The notes under the pieces: model-generated
Seen by the model: the letters and a program-made list of their open reading frames with translations, nothing else
Databases searched by the model: none
Told to the model about the DNA's origin: nothing
Translations under genes and position numbers: made by a program
Assembly (NCBI GenBank): GCA_964563135.1
Contig: CAZLWV010000022.1
Location: 1 to 64,000 of the forward strand
DNA: 64,000 nt
Direction: 5' to 3'
Source of the DNA: JAAYAY01 sp964563135
GTDB lineage: Bacteria > Planctomycetota > Planctomycetia > Pirellulales > Thermoguttaceae
Shown: positions 1 to 8,469 of the stretch, one piece after another
How the letters are laid out: every line of letters starts with the position of its first letter
Position numbering within the stretch: the stretch's first letter is position 1

Positions 1-206
1 GTTGACCAATGTCCACACTCAACTGGCCGCCGCACCACCGCAGCCTTCGTCCTTCTTTCGTCATTTGACTTTCGTCATTCGTCGTTTCCCCCCCCTCCGC
101 TTCCCCCTTTCCGCTGCTTGCAGCTCTTTGGCAACTTGCACTCCGTAGCACGCCCCCCGGACGGCACTGCCAAGGCTCCGGCGGATCGCTCAGGGGCTCG
201 CGCCGG

Positions 207-235
207 CTCGCATCCGGCCGGTGCGTCATTATAAT
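207..235 (+). promoter_or_regulatory. candidate promoter
   Basis: A perfect TATAAT lies at 230-235, with a weak -35-like CTCGCA at 207-212 (17-base spacing). It sits about 48 bases before the ATG of the membrane protein gene. Only the -10 is convincing, and sigma preferences of the host are unknown. Confidence 0.25.
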
Positions 236-282
236 GGGGGAGACGGTGGAACCCTTTTCTCACCTTGGGGGACCAGTTGGCG

Positions 283-1503
283 ATGAATGCTACGACCGTG
301 GCCGTCCCCGAGCAGCCTCGCCGCCTGAAAAGCCGTCTGACAGTCGATGGCCCGCGGCTGACGCTCTCCTATCGAGGCTTCGATGTCAGTGGATGCTTCC
401 TCTTCTTCTGGCTCATCGGTTGGACCGTGGGTTGTGTCTGGCTGACCGGCGCGGTGATTCAGAAGCCGGGAGTCGTGATGGTGCTCTTTGCCATTCCCTT
501 CTGGGCGGCCTGGGTCTTCACCTTCTGTGTGATGCTGAACAATTTCTTTCGGATCGAGCGATTCGAGCTTGGACCCGAGGGGGGGCACTTCGTCCGGCGG
601 GTGATTATCCTTCAGCGTCGGCGAGCCATTCCCCTGGAGGAAATCCGGGGCTTCGGATCGTACAAGACCGTCGTCGACAGCGAGTCTGGGACGTGCCAGT
701 GGGGACTGGAGGTTCAAAACCCTGGCCGACCCTTGCAGTTTGGCCAGGGATTACCGGAGGCGGAACGAGTCTGGCTGGTCCAGCAGTTGAACGAACACCT
801 CTGGCGACTGGCGCCGTGCGGTGCGCACCGCACGCCGGACTTGGAGCGGTCGGATGGGCCGGCGACCGCCGAAGGCGAAACGTCAGACGTCCGTGAGCGG
901 TTGGCGCCGGCTCCGGTTCCCCTCCAGCCGCCAAGCGACTCGCGATGGCGGCGCGACTACGACTCTGCCGATCTAGGGCTGGCCATGCGAGGTCGTCTTA
1001 ACGGCAGTGCTGTGGGGGGGCTCTTGTTCCTCAACGCCTTCTGGAACGGGGGTTTATCCGTATTCCTGGTTCAATTGTTCTCCGCCGACAACAACCCCAA
1101 GGCTTGGGGATGGTGGGGCGAGTTCGTCTTTCTGATCCCCTTCGAAGCGATCGGTCTGGTCATGTTTCTGGGCTTGCTGGCTACCATGGGCGAGCCATTC
1201 CATCGCCGGCGGTGGACGTTCTCGCGCGCCGGCGTCCGGCAACACTCGACATGGTTCGGAATCGGACCTCGCCGCGACTACCCGGTCGACCGCCTGGACC
1301 GGATCGAACTGCGCCCGCATAAGAAGGAACCCTCTATTTGCCACCGCGTGGGAGCGCAGTGCGGCGACCAGCACGGAGGCTATCGCCTCGCCTTCATCGA
1401 CGGCCGGAACGTCGAAGCCTTCTCCATGGAAGAACTGACCGAGGGAGAAGCCCGTTGGATGGCCGACGTCGTCCTCCGCGAGTGCCGCTGGTGGCTGCGG
1501 TGA
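283..1503 (+). CDS. membrane protein of unknown function
   Basis: 406 aa if started at ATG 283, which is preceded by the purine-rich GGGGGA at 267-272. An in-frame TTG at 265 is possible but has no ribosome site. Two hydrophobic segments lie near residues 38-60 and 66-90, and two more near 245-275 and 290-310. Between them is a hydrophilic stretch that, with the C-terminal part, looks like a paired PH-like or DUF3592-type layout (membrane pair followed by a beta-rich domain, twice). No catalytic motif is visible. It stands alone on the plus strand, converging on the hpn operon. I do not recognise the family; coding is supported by length and by membrane segments unlikely to arise by chance. 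Confidence 0.75.
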   Translation: MNATTVAVPEQPRRLKSRLTVDGPRLTLSYRGFDVSGCFLFFWLIGWTVGCVWLTGAVIQKPGVVMVLFAIPFWAAWVFTFCVMLNNFFRIERFELGPEGGHFVRRVIILQRRRAIPLEEIRGFGSYKTVVDSESGTCQWGLEVQNPGRPLQFGQGLPEAERVWLVQQLNEHLWRLAPCGAHRTPDLERSDGPATAEGETSDVRERLAPAPVPLQPPSDSRWRRDYDSADLGLAMRGRLNGSAVGGLLFLNAFWNGGLSVFLVQLFSADNNPKAWGWWGEFVFLIPFEAIGLVMFLGLLATMGEPFHRRRWTFSRAGVRQHSTWFGIGPRRDYPVDRLDRIELRPHKKEPSICHRVGAQCGDQHGGYRLAFIDGRNVEAFSMEELTEGEARWMADVVLRECRWWLR

Positions 1504-1569
1504 TTCGGCTGGCCGGGAGGGCCGCGATTGCCGGGCTGCGTTGGGATCCGTGCTGCCCTCCAGCGCCCG

Positions 1570-3009
1570 TCAGCACCGAGGGAACAGCATCCTTGCCAGC
1601 CAACTCGGCTTCAGACCGCTGACGGGTAAGGGCACACGTCTGCCCAGCCGCTCCAGCAGCACCGACGCCGCCTGGTAGCCGCTGAGGACGGCCCCTTCCA
1701 TGGTTGCCGGCCAGCCGGATCGGGTCCAGTCGCCCGCCAAGAAGAGGTTGGCAACGCTCGTCTGGGCCCCGGGGCGACTCCTCGCGGCCTCGGGCGTGAC
1801 GGAGAACACGGCGTTTCGTTCGGTGATGATCCGATGGTGGAGAAGGTTGGCGGCTCGGGCGGCCTGCAAGAGGCTGCGAAGATCGCCGAGGACCTTGTCC
1901 AGCAGCCTGGCGGCGGGCAGGTCGGCCAGTTGCCCCGAGGCGCTGATGACCACCTGATATCGATGGCCGCAGTCCGAATGGGCGGTCGTGCTTTCCGGTC
2001 GGGGACTCTGAAAGATCCACTGGCTGGTTCGTCCCACGATCGCTGCATGGGGGAGTGAAGTGATCTGGCGATCGAACCACAGGTGGACCGCGGTGATGGC
2101 CGACGGTTGCAGCCCCTGCTTTTGCCAGTCGGGATCCAGGTGGCGAAGCTGCCCCGGGGAGAGAACGCGGCTGATTGCCGTCCAGGGAAGGGCGACGACC
2201 AGCCAGTCGAAGGAGAACCGGCTCCCGCCGGCAAGCGCCAGGGCCTTGGCCTGGCCGGCCTCGATGTCGACCGCCTCAACCTTTGCCGCCAAATGGACAC
2301 CCACGCCCAACTGCCGGAGCCGGCTCCCCACACGGCCGTCAAGAATCTCGCCGAGGGGGCGCGTGGGGAGCAGAAGTTCGTAGCCATGGGCTGATCGCAG
2401 GAAGCCGTCGAGAAACACCTTGCGGGCCATCCCCAGATCCGTTCGATCCAAGGTTTCGCCGAGGGCGCTGACGAGCACCACGGACCAGAATCGCTCGATC
2501 GCCTGCTCGGACTGCCCTTGCGCCCGCAGCCACGGGCCGGTTGTTTTGCCACAGCAGTCGTCGGGCGAGAGGCGCCCCAGCCGCACGAGGCAACGGCCGA
2601 TGCTCAGCCGATCTGGCCGGCTCAAGTAGTGGAGCCGGGCAAAGCCCGCAAGAAGATGGAGCGGCGGGGGGAGCCAGGGCCGGGAGGTGAAGGGGCAGAC
2701 CTCGCCACCGGGGCCGAGGAAGGTGAGGCGAGTGTGTCTTTCAAAGCAATCCTCGACTGCGGCCCGGCGAACCAGGTCGATGAAGTTCGTGCAGCAGCCC
2801 ATGGCCACATGCATGCAGCGGTCGACCAGTTCGCCGGTCTTCGGGTCCCGGAAACTGCCGACGCGACCACCAAGCCGGCGCCGCTGCTCGAACAGGTCCA
2901 CCCGGCAACCGTTCTCGGCCAGCACCAGTGCGGCAGCCATGCCGGCCAGCCCGCCGCCGACGACTGCCACCCTCTCTCCTCCGCGGGTGAAATCGGCCTC
3001 TTCGCTCAC
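1570..3009 (-). CDS. hpnE: hydroxysqualene dehydroxylase HpnE
   Basis: 479-aa FAD-dependent amine-oxidase-fold protein. It converts hydroxysqualene to squalene, the last step of the HpnCDE route. The N-terminus has the dinucleotide-binding fingerprint VAVVGGGLAGMAAA with the downstream acidic residue and RRLGGR of this superfamily; the C-terminus has the FAD-closing motif LFLAGDWTRSGWPATMEGAVLSG split over its usual helix. GTG at 3009 is chosen because it overlaps the hpnD stop by 4 bases (GTGA) and places the Rossmann motif about 12 residues from the start. A longer in-frame reading upstream is a shadow of hpnD. Last gene of the hpnC-hpnD-hpnE operon. No cyclase (shc) is visible nearby, so the squalene may feed hopanoid synthesis encoded elsewhere. 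Confidence 0.93.
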   Translation of the reverse strand: MSEEADFTRGGERVAVVGGGLAGMAAALVLAENGCRVDLFEQRRRLGGRVGSFRDPKTGELVDRCMHVAMGCCTNFIDLVRRAAVEDCFERHTRLTFLGPGGEVCPFTSRPWLPPPLHLLAGFARLHYLSRPDRLSIGRCLVRLGRLSPDDCCGKTTGPWLRAQGQSEQAIERFWSVVLVSALGETLDRTDLGMARKVFLDGFLRSAHGYELLLPTRPLGEILDGRVGSRLRQLGVGVHLAAKVEAVDIEAGQAKALALAGGSRFSFDWLVVALPWTAISRVLSPGQLRHLDPDWQKQGLQPSAITAVHLWFDRQITSLPHAAIVGRTSQWIFQSPRPESTTAHSDCGHRYQVVISASGQLADLPAARLLDKVLGDLRSLLQAARAANLLHHRIITERNAVFSVTPEAARSRPGAQTSVANLFLAGDWTRSGWPATMEGAVLSGYQAASVLLERLGRRVPLPVSGLKPSWLARMLFPRC

Positions 3010-3899
3010 GGGAGGACCACCTTGGCCGAGGGGCGCAGAAGCGTCCGGGCCATGATCGCCAACGGCTGCCATCGACCCAGACGGATGTGTTCCGACAGAA
3101 CACGGTCCGGCTGCATCTGGATGGTCTTCAGAAGCCGGTAGTAGACGCGGATCATCATGACGAAGATCCGGCGGCCATCGGCCTGGAGCCCGCCAGCCAG
3201 TTGTGTTGCCTGGCGGTAGTAACGCTCCGCCCGCTGGATCTCGAATTCCATCAGTCGGCGAAACGGCCCGTTGGCTACGGCTCGGGCCAGATCCCGTTCC
3301 GAGTAGCCGAAGTGTTCGAGGTCTTCCTGAGGCAGGTAGATCCGGCCCCGCTCGTGGTCTTCCCGAAGATCGCGAAGGACGTTGGTCAACTGGAATGCCA
3401 GCCCGCAAGCATGAGCGGCGGCCGAAGGATCGTCGCCACGGTAGCCCCAGATCCTGAGGCAGGCCAGGCCGACCGCCGATGCAACCCGGTAGCAGTACTC
3501 CGAGAGCTCGTCAAAGGTCGCATACCGTTGCCTGGAGAGATCCATCTCGGAGCCGTCGATTGCGGCGAACAGATACTGGTGGGGAATGCTGAACCGTTGG
3601 ACCGTATCGGCCAGTGCGGGGAGGATTCTCGCCGGCGGATCGCATGAAAAGACGCCTTCTGCCAGGGCTGCTGCCGTCTGGGCCCGCCACTCGGCGAGGG
3701 CCTGCGCGGCGTCGGCGGCACCGGTCCGATCATCGACCAGGTTGTCGGTGTGGCGCATGAAGGCATAGAGCGCCGTCATGGCCCGTCGCCGGTTGCCGGC
3801 AAGAAGATAGAAACAAGGCGTAAAATTCGAGCCGGACCGGCCCGCGATCCGGCGGCACTCGCTGTAGCTCAAACGCAGTATCCTGGGCGACAAGTTCAT
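3006..3899 (-). CDS. hpnD: presqualene diphosphate synthase HpnD
   Basis: 297-aa trans-isoprenyl diphosphate synthase of the squalene/phytoene synthase family; in the characterised pathway HpnD joins two farnesyl diphosphates to presqualene diphosphate. The two Asp-rich metal-binding motifs are visible: FMRHTDNLVDD near residue 50 and NVLRDLREDHERGRIYLP near residue 165. ATG 3899 is preceded by GAGGAGA and overlaps the hpnC stop by four bases (ATGA), so translation is probably coupled. Length is normal for HpnD. A longer upstream frame is not used because it runs through hpnC out of phase. Separation from HpnC rests on operon order and on the DHERGRIYLP motif typical of the D member. Confidence 0.93.
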   Translation of the reverse strand: MNLSPRILRLSYSECRRIAGRSGSNFTPCFYLLAGNRRRAMTALYAFMRHTDNLVDDRTGAADAAQALAEWRAQTAAALAEGVFSCDPPARILPALADTVQRFSIPHQYLFAAIDGSEMDLSRQRYATFDELSEYCYRVASAVGLACLRIWGYRGDDPSAAAHACGLAFQLTNVLRDLREDHERGRIYLPQEDLEHFGYSERDLARAVANGPFRRLMEFEIQRAERYYRQATQLAGGLQADGRRIFVMMIRVYYRLLKTIQMQPDRVLSEHIRLGRWQPLAIMARTLLRPSAKVVLP

Positions 3900-4834
3900 G
3901 AGGACATCTCCTCGAAACCGCCGCGGCGAAGACGCCACCAGCAGCCGGCCATGAGTCGCAGCTTTGCCGGCTTCGACACCGTGGGGCGCCGGCTGAGAAC
4001 ATCGTAGTTCTGACGCCGAATCGCCTTGAGGATCTCCAGTCCGCCGTGTGCGAACAGGGCGACGCTGAGCTGCCACGGCCGGGGCATTCTGGCCAGCAGC
4101 GGCATACCCTCCCGCAGGTAGCGCTCGGCCCGCTCGACCTGCATCGCCATAAGGTCCCGGACCGGCGGGGTGCAGGGCGCGACCCCCAGGGCGGCCTGGT
4201 CGACTCCGAACCGGCGGCAATCCTCCAGCGGAACATACACGCGGCCCATCTGCCAGTCGCGTGCCACATCCTGCCAGAAATTGGCGAGCTGCAGCCCCGT
4301 GCAAATGGAATCCGACAACGCGACCCGTTCCGGATCCTGGCATTCCGCCAGACAGAGCACGATCTTTCCCACGGGATTGGCCGAGTTGCGGCAGTACCCG
4401 AGAAGGTCTTCAAACGTCTGGTATCGGCAGACGGTTTGATCCTGCCGGAAGGCCGTCAGAAGATCGGCAAACGGCTGCCGGGGAATGTCGAACTTGCGGA
4501 TCGTCTGCCGCAACGCGACGAAAACGGGGTGTCGCGTCCGGCCTTCGTAGCAGGCGTCCAGTTCGGTTTGCCACCACCAGAGCAGCGGGAGTCCCTGGCC
4601 GGACCCGGCGGTTTCATCCGCCAGGTTGTCGGCCCAACGGCAGTAGGCGTAGACATTTGCCACGTCTCCGCGGACACGTTGAGGAAGCACCAGGCCGCCG
4701 ACCGTGAAGTTCTCGTAGTGGCGTCGAGCCAAGCGGCGGCAATAGCGCTCAGCCTCGGCGAGAGTGGGCACCGGGAGATTCCGGTTCCCGGGCCCGTACA
4801 ATTCGAGATCGGATCGGAAGCTGGCGTCGCTCAT
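3896..4834 (-). CDS. hpnC: hydroxysqualene synthase HpnC
   Basis: 312-aa squalene/phytoene synthase family protein; in the HpnCDE pathway HpnC converts presqualene diphosphate to hydroxysqualene. First Asp-rich motif WADNLADE at residues 67-74; second motif NFWQDVARDWQMGRVYVP further on. First gene of the three-gene operon. The ATG at 4834 opens a normal-length protein, and the first ~30 residues (PVPTLAEAERYCRRLARRHYENF split over the helix) match the family start. The gene is divergent from ispH across a 342-bp gap. The pairing with ispH is logical, since isoprenoid precursors feed squalene synthesis, but co-regulation is only inferred. Confidence 0.93.
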   Translation of the reverse strand: MSDASFRSDLELYGPGNRNLPVPTLAEAERYCRRLARRHYENFTVGGLVLPQRVRGDVANVYAYCRWADNLADETAGSGQGLPLLWWWQTELDACYEGRTRHPVFVALRQTIRKFDIPRQPFADLLTAFRQDQTVCRYQTFEDLLGYCRNSANPVGKIVLCLAECQDPERVALSDSICTGLQLANFWQDVARDWQMGRVYVPLEDCRRFGVDQAALGVAPCTPPVRDLMAMQVERAERYLREGMPLLARMPRPWQLSVALFAHGGLEILKAIRRQNYDVLSRRPTVSKPAKLRLMAGCWWRLRRGGFEEMSS

Positions 4835-5176
4835 GGCTGTCAGATTCTCACGCCCTTTCCCTTCCCGCGGCGACCCGTGGTGCCGTTATCGATTGTGGAT
4901 CCCATCGGTGCATCCCTTCCCCAGGACCAGGCTCCCGCCGGTAGGCCTGGTGCTTTGTCTCAGCCAAAAACTGGGATCGAGACTGTGGAACAACCTGGCG
5001 ATTGTCGCATGATTCTACGCCACTGATCGGAAGATTAAGCTGTGACAGGGCACTCGTTTCACAATCCATGCAGGATTCCACAACGGTAGTTTCTTCGGCC
5101 GGTCGTGGCGACAACTCGCACCCCTGGCCGACATCCCCCGAATTCATTATGATGCCTCCCCGGGAGTGTGCATACC
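4835..5176. other. divergent intergenic region hpnC / ispH
   Basis: 342 bases with no supportable gene. It must hold the outward promoters of hpnC (minus) and ispH (plus). A TATGAT at 5148-5153, about 24 bases before the ispH ATG, is a possible -10; no convincing -35 was seen, and no obvious operator or RNA structure was recognised. Confidence 0.5.
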
Positions 5177-6100
5177 ATGCAGATCATTCTTGCCGCCCCC
5201 CGCGGATTCTGCGCGGGAGTGAATATGGCCATCGAGAGCCTGGAAACGGCTCTCCAGCGGTTCGGTCCGCCCGTCTATGTGTACCACGAGATCGTGCACA
5301 ACAAGTGGGTTGTGGAGGATTTCAGCCGCCGGGGCGTCGTTTTTGTCGACGACTTGGGCCAGGTTCCCCCGGGGAGCAATGTCCTCTACTCAGCCCACGG
5401 CGTCTCGCCGGAGATCCGCCGCCTTGCAGCCCATCGCCGCCTGAATACCGTGGACGCGACCTGTCCGCTGGTGACCAAGGTTCACCGCGAGGCGGTCCGC
5501 TATGCCCGGGAAGGCTACACCATCATCCTCATCGGCCATGCGGGGCATGACGAGGTTGTGGGGACCATCGGCGAGGCCCCAGACGCCATCCGGGTGGTCG
5601 AGAATATCAACGACGTGGCCCAACTGGAGCTGGCCGAGAATCAGAAGATTGCCTATCTGACCCAGACGACGCTTTCTGTCGACGATGCCGCCCGGATTAT
5701 CACGCGGCTGCAGGAATGCTTCCCCCAGATCGAGGGTCCGTCCAAGAAAGACATCTGCTATGCCACTCAGAACCGGCAGGAAGCGGTCCGCCTTCTGGCG
5801 GCGGAGGCTGACGTGGTCCTTGTGGTGGGGAGCCAGAACAGTTCGAATAGCCAGCGTCTGGCCGAGATCGCCCGGATGGTCGGGGTGCGGGCGTATCTGA
5901 TTGACGGACCGGAGAATATCCGTCGCGAATGGTTCGAGGGCGGGGAGACGGTTGTGATCACGGCCGGGGCCAGCGCACCGGAGACGCTCGTTCAATCCTG
6001 CGTCCGATTCCTGCAAGAGAGTTACGCGGCCGACGTACGGACGCACTCGGTTCGCGACGAGAACGTTCATTTCATTCTGCCGGGAGAACTCCGCGCATGA
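5177..6100 (+). CDS. ispH: 4-hydroxy-3-methylbut-2-enyl diphosphate reductase IspH
   Basis: 307 aa. [4Fe-4S] enzyme of the last MEP-pathway step, reducing HMBPP to isopentenyl and dimethylallyl diphosphate. The three cluster cysteines are in their usual contexts: Cys12 (PRGFCAGV), Cys96 (VDATCPLV) and Cys194 (DICYATQNRQ). The substrate-binding motifs YHEIVHN, GHAGHDEVVGT and SxNSxR-type GSQNSSNSQRL are present. ATG 5177 is preferred to the in-frame GTG 5168, because the GGGAG at 5162-5166 is correctly spaced only for the ATG. The stop overlaps the start of the next gene by four bases. Upstream and divergent lies hpnC, a downstream user of isoprenoid units. Confidence 0.96.
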   Translation: MQIILAAPRGFCAGVNMAIESLETALQRFGPPVYVYHEIVHNKWVVEDFSRRGVVFVDDLGQVPPGSNVLYSAHGVSPEIRRLAAHRRLNTVDATCPLVTKVHREAVRYAREGYTIILIGHAGHDEVVGTIGEAPDAIRVVENINDVAQLELAENQKIAYLTQTTLSVDDAARIITRLQECFPQIEGPSKKDICYATQNRQEAVRLLAAEADVVLVVGSQNSSNSQRLAEIARMVGVRAYLIDGPENIRREWFEGGETVVITAGASAPETLVQSCVRFLQESYAADVRTHSVRDENVHFILPGELRA

Positions 6101-7146
6101 CGATCAACGATCTGGAGCTGTTTCTGGTCGAACGCCAGTCGGAAACGACCGACCCGTCGATCCGTTCGTTGTTGATTCGCCTGGTTACGGAGACGGGTAT
6201 GGTGGGCTGGGGGGAGGCGGTGGTGCCGTGGCGCTCGTCTGAACTTCATGGGCGGCGCAACATGCTTCTGCCGATCCTCACCGGGCGGAGCGTGTTCGAT
6301 ATTGAGGACCTGGTGAGTCAGGAGAATCTGCGTCCTCGCCCGCTCCAGGCGGCGGTCGAGATGGCATGCTGGGACCTGGTTGGCCGGATTGCCGGTCTGC
6401 CTTTGTGCTGCCTGTTCGGCGGACAATACCGGGGGCGGATCCCGCTGGGAGTGCGGCTGCACGGCAGCACGATCGAGCAGGTGCTGCAGCTCTCCCGCGA
6501 AATGGCCGACCAGGGGTTCTATTGGCAAACGCTGTCGGCTACCGGGCGGATGTCGAACGACGAGAGCATGGTGACCGCCTTGCTGGACGCCGTCGGGGAC
6601 CGGGTGGAGCTGCGGCTCGACGGCCGGCAGAGCTACAACATGGAGCAAGCTCAGGAACTCTGTCGTCGACTGGAGGACGAAGCTCTTGTGTTCTTCCTCG
6701 ACCCGATCAGCGGCGGGCGAATGGAAGAGGTGGCAGCGTTGCGGCGTCAGACCACGATCACTATGGCCGTGGCCCGTTGCGTCGAAACGCCGGCCGATAC
6801 GATGGCGGTCATCCGGGGGGGCATTGCATCGAACACGGTGATCGACGTTCAACGCGTCGGCGGGCTCGTTCTGGCCCGCAAGTGCGGAACGATCGCCGAG
6901 GCGGGGGGGATCGGGGCGTCGCTCTGTGCGGGGCATTCACTCGGGGTTGCCACGGCGGCAACGCTGCAGCTTGCCGCGTCGACGCCGGCCTACAGCGGCT
7001 GCCTCGAATGCACTCGTCACCAACCGGCAGACGAGCTGCTCACCGAGCCGTTTTCCTACGTCGACGGCATGATTTGCGTGCCCCAGGGGCCGGGGATTGG
7101 GGTGAGCGTCAACCGGGCAGCGATCGACCGCTATCATGTGAACTGA
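6097..7146 (+). CDS. enolase-superfamily protein with degenerate active site
   Basis: 349 aa. Overall it follows the mandelate racemase/muconate lactonizing enzyme layout: N-terminal capping domain (GWGEAVVPW, then LQAAVEMACWDLVGRIAGLPLCCLFGG, here described in parts) and a C-terminal barrel. Family active sites need a Lys-x-Lys on strand 2, three acidic metal ligands and often a Lys on a later strand. Here the strand-2 region is YWQTLSATG (residues 142-150, no lysine), the first ligand Asp175 is kept, the second is Asp202 in FFLDP, the third position reads MAVARCV (223-229, no acid), and the late Lys is Gln252 in DVQRVGG. The GHSLG histidine near 279 remains. ATGA overlap with ispH suggests coupling. 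It may be a non-catalytic or strongly diverged member; no function is claimed. Confidence 0.85.
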   Translation: MTINDLELFLVERQSETTDPSIRSLLIRLVTETGMVGWGEAVVPWRSSELHGRRNMLLPILTGRSVFDIEDLVSQENLRPRPLQAAVEMACWDLVGRIAGLPLCCLFGGQYRGRIPLGVRLHGSTIEQVLQLSREMADQGFYWQTLSATGRMSNDESMVTALLDAVGDRVELRLDGRQSYNMEQAQELCRRLEDEALVFFLDPISGGRMEEVAALRRQTTITMAVARCVETPADTMAVIRGGIASNTVIDVQRVGGLVLARKCGTIAEAGGIGASLCAGHSLGVATAATLQLAASTPAYSGCLECTRHQPADELLTEPFSYVDGMICVPQGPGIGVSVNRAAIDRYHVN

Positions 7147-7212
7147 AGGAAGCCCATAGGACTTGCGGCGCCCGAGGAAGGTCGGTTCTCGTCATCCGCC
7201 GTGCGGACTGCG

Positions 7213-7665
7213 TCATTTCACGGCGGTATGGATGTAGTCTTTCATGAACCGGTTTTCCACGGCGAGCAGATTGTGCTGGGCCTTGACGATATCGCCCATC
7301 GAAACCAGGCCCACCAGCCGCCCGTTGGCGAGCACCGGAAGGTGGCGAATCCGGCGTTGGGTCATCAGTCCCATCACGGCCTCGACGGCATCGGAGGGGG
7401 AGCCGGTCGCCAGGTCGCTCGTCATCACTTCCTTCACCTTGGTGGTGGCCAGGTTGTGGCCGCTTCTGGACGAGCAAGCGTGGAGGATATCGCGCTCGGT
7501 AATGATCCCGATCAGCCGTTCTCCCTGTTCCACGTCGCGGGTGCAGACCAGGAGCGAGCCGACGTTGTGGTCGATCAGCCGCGAGACGACCTGATCGAGA
7601 ACGGCGTCGGGCCCGATGGTGAACACCGTGCTGCCTTTGGCTTGGAGGATGTCTGCCAGAGTCAT
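7213..7665 (-). CDS. CBS-domain pair protein
   Basis: 150 aa made almost wholly of two tandem CBS motifs, roughly residues 10-68 and 77-135. Hallmarks are NVGSLLVC...LIGIITERDIL in the first and VKEVMTSDLAT...RIRHLPVLANGRLVGLVSMGDIV in the second (quoted in parts). Such stand-alone Bateman modules bind adenosyl ligands and act as sensors or regulatory subunits of a partner. No partner gene is adjacent: the upstream neighbour is divergent and downstream is the convergent enolase-like gene. Ligand and target cannot be read from sequence. Confidence 0.9.
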   Translation of the reverse strand: MTLADILQAKGSTVFTIGPDAVLDQVVSRLIDHNVGSLLVCTRDVEQGERLIGIITERDILHACSSRSGHNLATTKVKEVMTSDLATGSPSDAVEAVMGLMTQRRIRHLPVLANGRLVGLVSMGDIVKAQHNLLAVENRFMKDYIHTAVK

Positions 7666-8066
7666 GTCGGGTTCCTTTTCTCAAACGGCGCCGCGGTACG
7701 CAGCATTCCCGTTTCCCAGTCGGGAGCGGCGGGGGAAGTATATCGACTTACGCAATGGCCGATCAACAAACGGGCCAAAGAACGCAACAAACGGCCCTTA
7801 CGGTTGGGGGGCGATCAAGCGTTGGGCCGCGGTGGACACTTTTGCCGCCTCCCGATGAATTGTGGCGAAACTCAATGGGCGACGAGGCGGCCGCCGGGTC
7901 CCTGAGACTTGCCACCGGCGGAAGCGGCCATTTCAGCCGGTCGATTGGCGATAGTTCGTGTCGGCTGGCGGCCCTGCCGCTGCGTGGGACCTTGACGCCC
8001 CGGTCGGAACTGCCTAGAACCGACGACATTGCCCATCTCGGCCCCAGTATCGATTCAGGAGAGAGC
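7666..8066. other. intergenic region with arsR-side promoter
   Basis: 401 bases between the divergent CBS and ArsR-type genes. Short open frames here lack ribosome sites and family resemblance. The plus-strand promoter candidate at 7992-8020 is listed separately. Nothing else is supported. Confidence 0.45.
7992..8020 (+). promoter_or_regulatory. candidate sigma70-type promoter of ArsR-type gene
   Basis: TTGACG (7992-7997), a 17-base spacer and TAGAAC (8015-8020), 47 bases before the ATG at 8067. The spacing is ideal and the -35 has five of six consensus bases. Confidence 0.4.
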
Positions 8067-8444
8067 ATGCGGGATTTCATGGCCATCACCAAAGCCTTGG
8101 CCGACGAAACGCGGGTTCGGGTCCTTCTTGCCTTGCAGCGGGGGGAACTCTGCGTCTGCCAGATCGTGGAACTCACGGGTCTGGCCACGTCGACGATCTC
8201 CCAGCATATGTCGATCCTGAAACAGGCACGGTTGGTGGAAAGCCGCAAAGAGGGGCGCTGGATATACTATCGGCTTGCCGATGAACAGCCGTCGGAACTG
8301 GTTCGCTGCAGCCTCCAGTGGGTTGCCGATTCGTTGGCGAGAGACCCGAAGGTCGTGGGCGACAGAAAGCGGTTGGCGGCGATCTGCAATTCGGATCCGC
8401 ACGAGTTGTGTGCCCGGGATTCGGGCAAAGGGACCGGCAAATGA
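8067..8444 (+). CDS. ArsR/SmtB-family metalloregulator
   Basis: 125 aa winged-helix repressor. ATG 8067 follows AGGAGAG (8058-8064), the best start in a frame that is open further upstream. The recognition helix region is ELCVCQIVELTGLATSTISQHMS; the CVC pair in its first helix is the classic ArsR alpha-3 metal/metalloid site. The wing reads GRWIYYRLAD. A C-terminal tail carries further Cys (ICNSD, ELCARD). The next gene, 25 bases downstream, encodes an exported redox protein and is probably its target. A second, different ArsR-type gene sits in the arsenic operon at 22.8 kb. Arsenite or another thiophilic metal is the likely inducer. Confidence 0.9.
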   Translation: MRDFMAITKALADETRVRVLLALQRGELCVCQIVELTGLATSTISQHMSILKQARLVESRKEGRWIYYRLADEQPSELVRCSLQWVADSLARDPKVVGDRKRLAAICNSDPHELCARDSGKGTGK

Positions 8445-8469
8445 CCTTGTGGCTGGAGAATTGGCAACG

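Noticed and set aside
1..264. First 264 bases examined for the end of an upstream gene or a tRNA
   Set aside because: Low-complexity pyrimidine runs and short frames only; nothing supportable beyond the candidate -10.
229..717. Long minus-strand reading frame opposite the first gene
   Set aside because: It mirrors the membrane protein gene, has no ribosome site and no family resemblance; a high-GC shadow.
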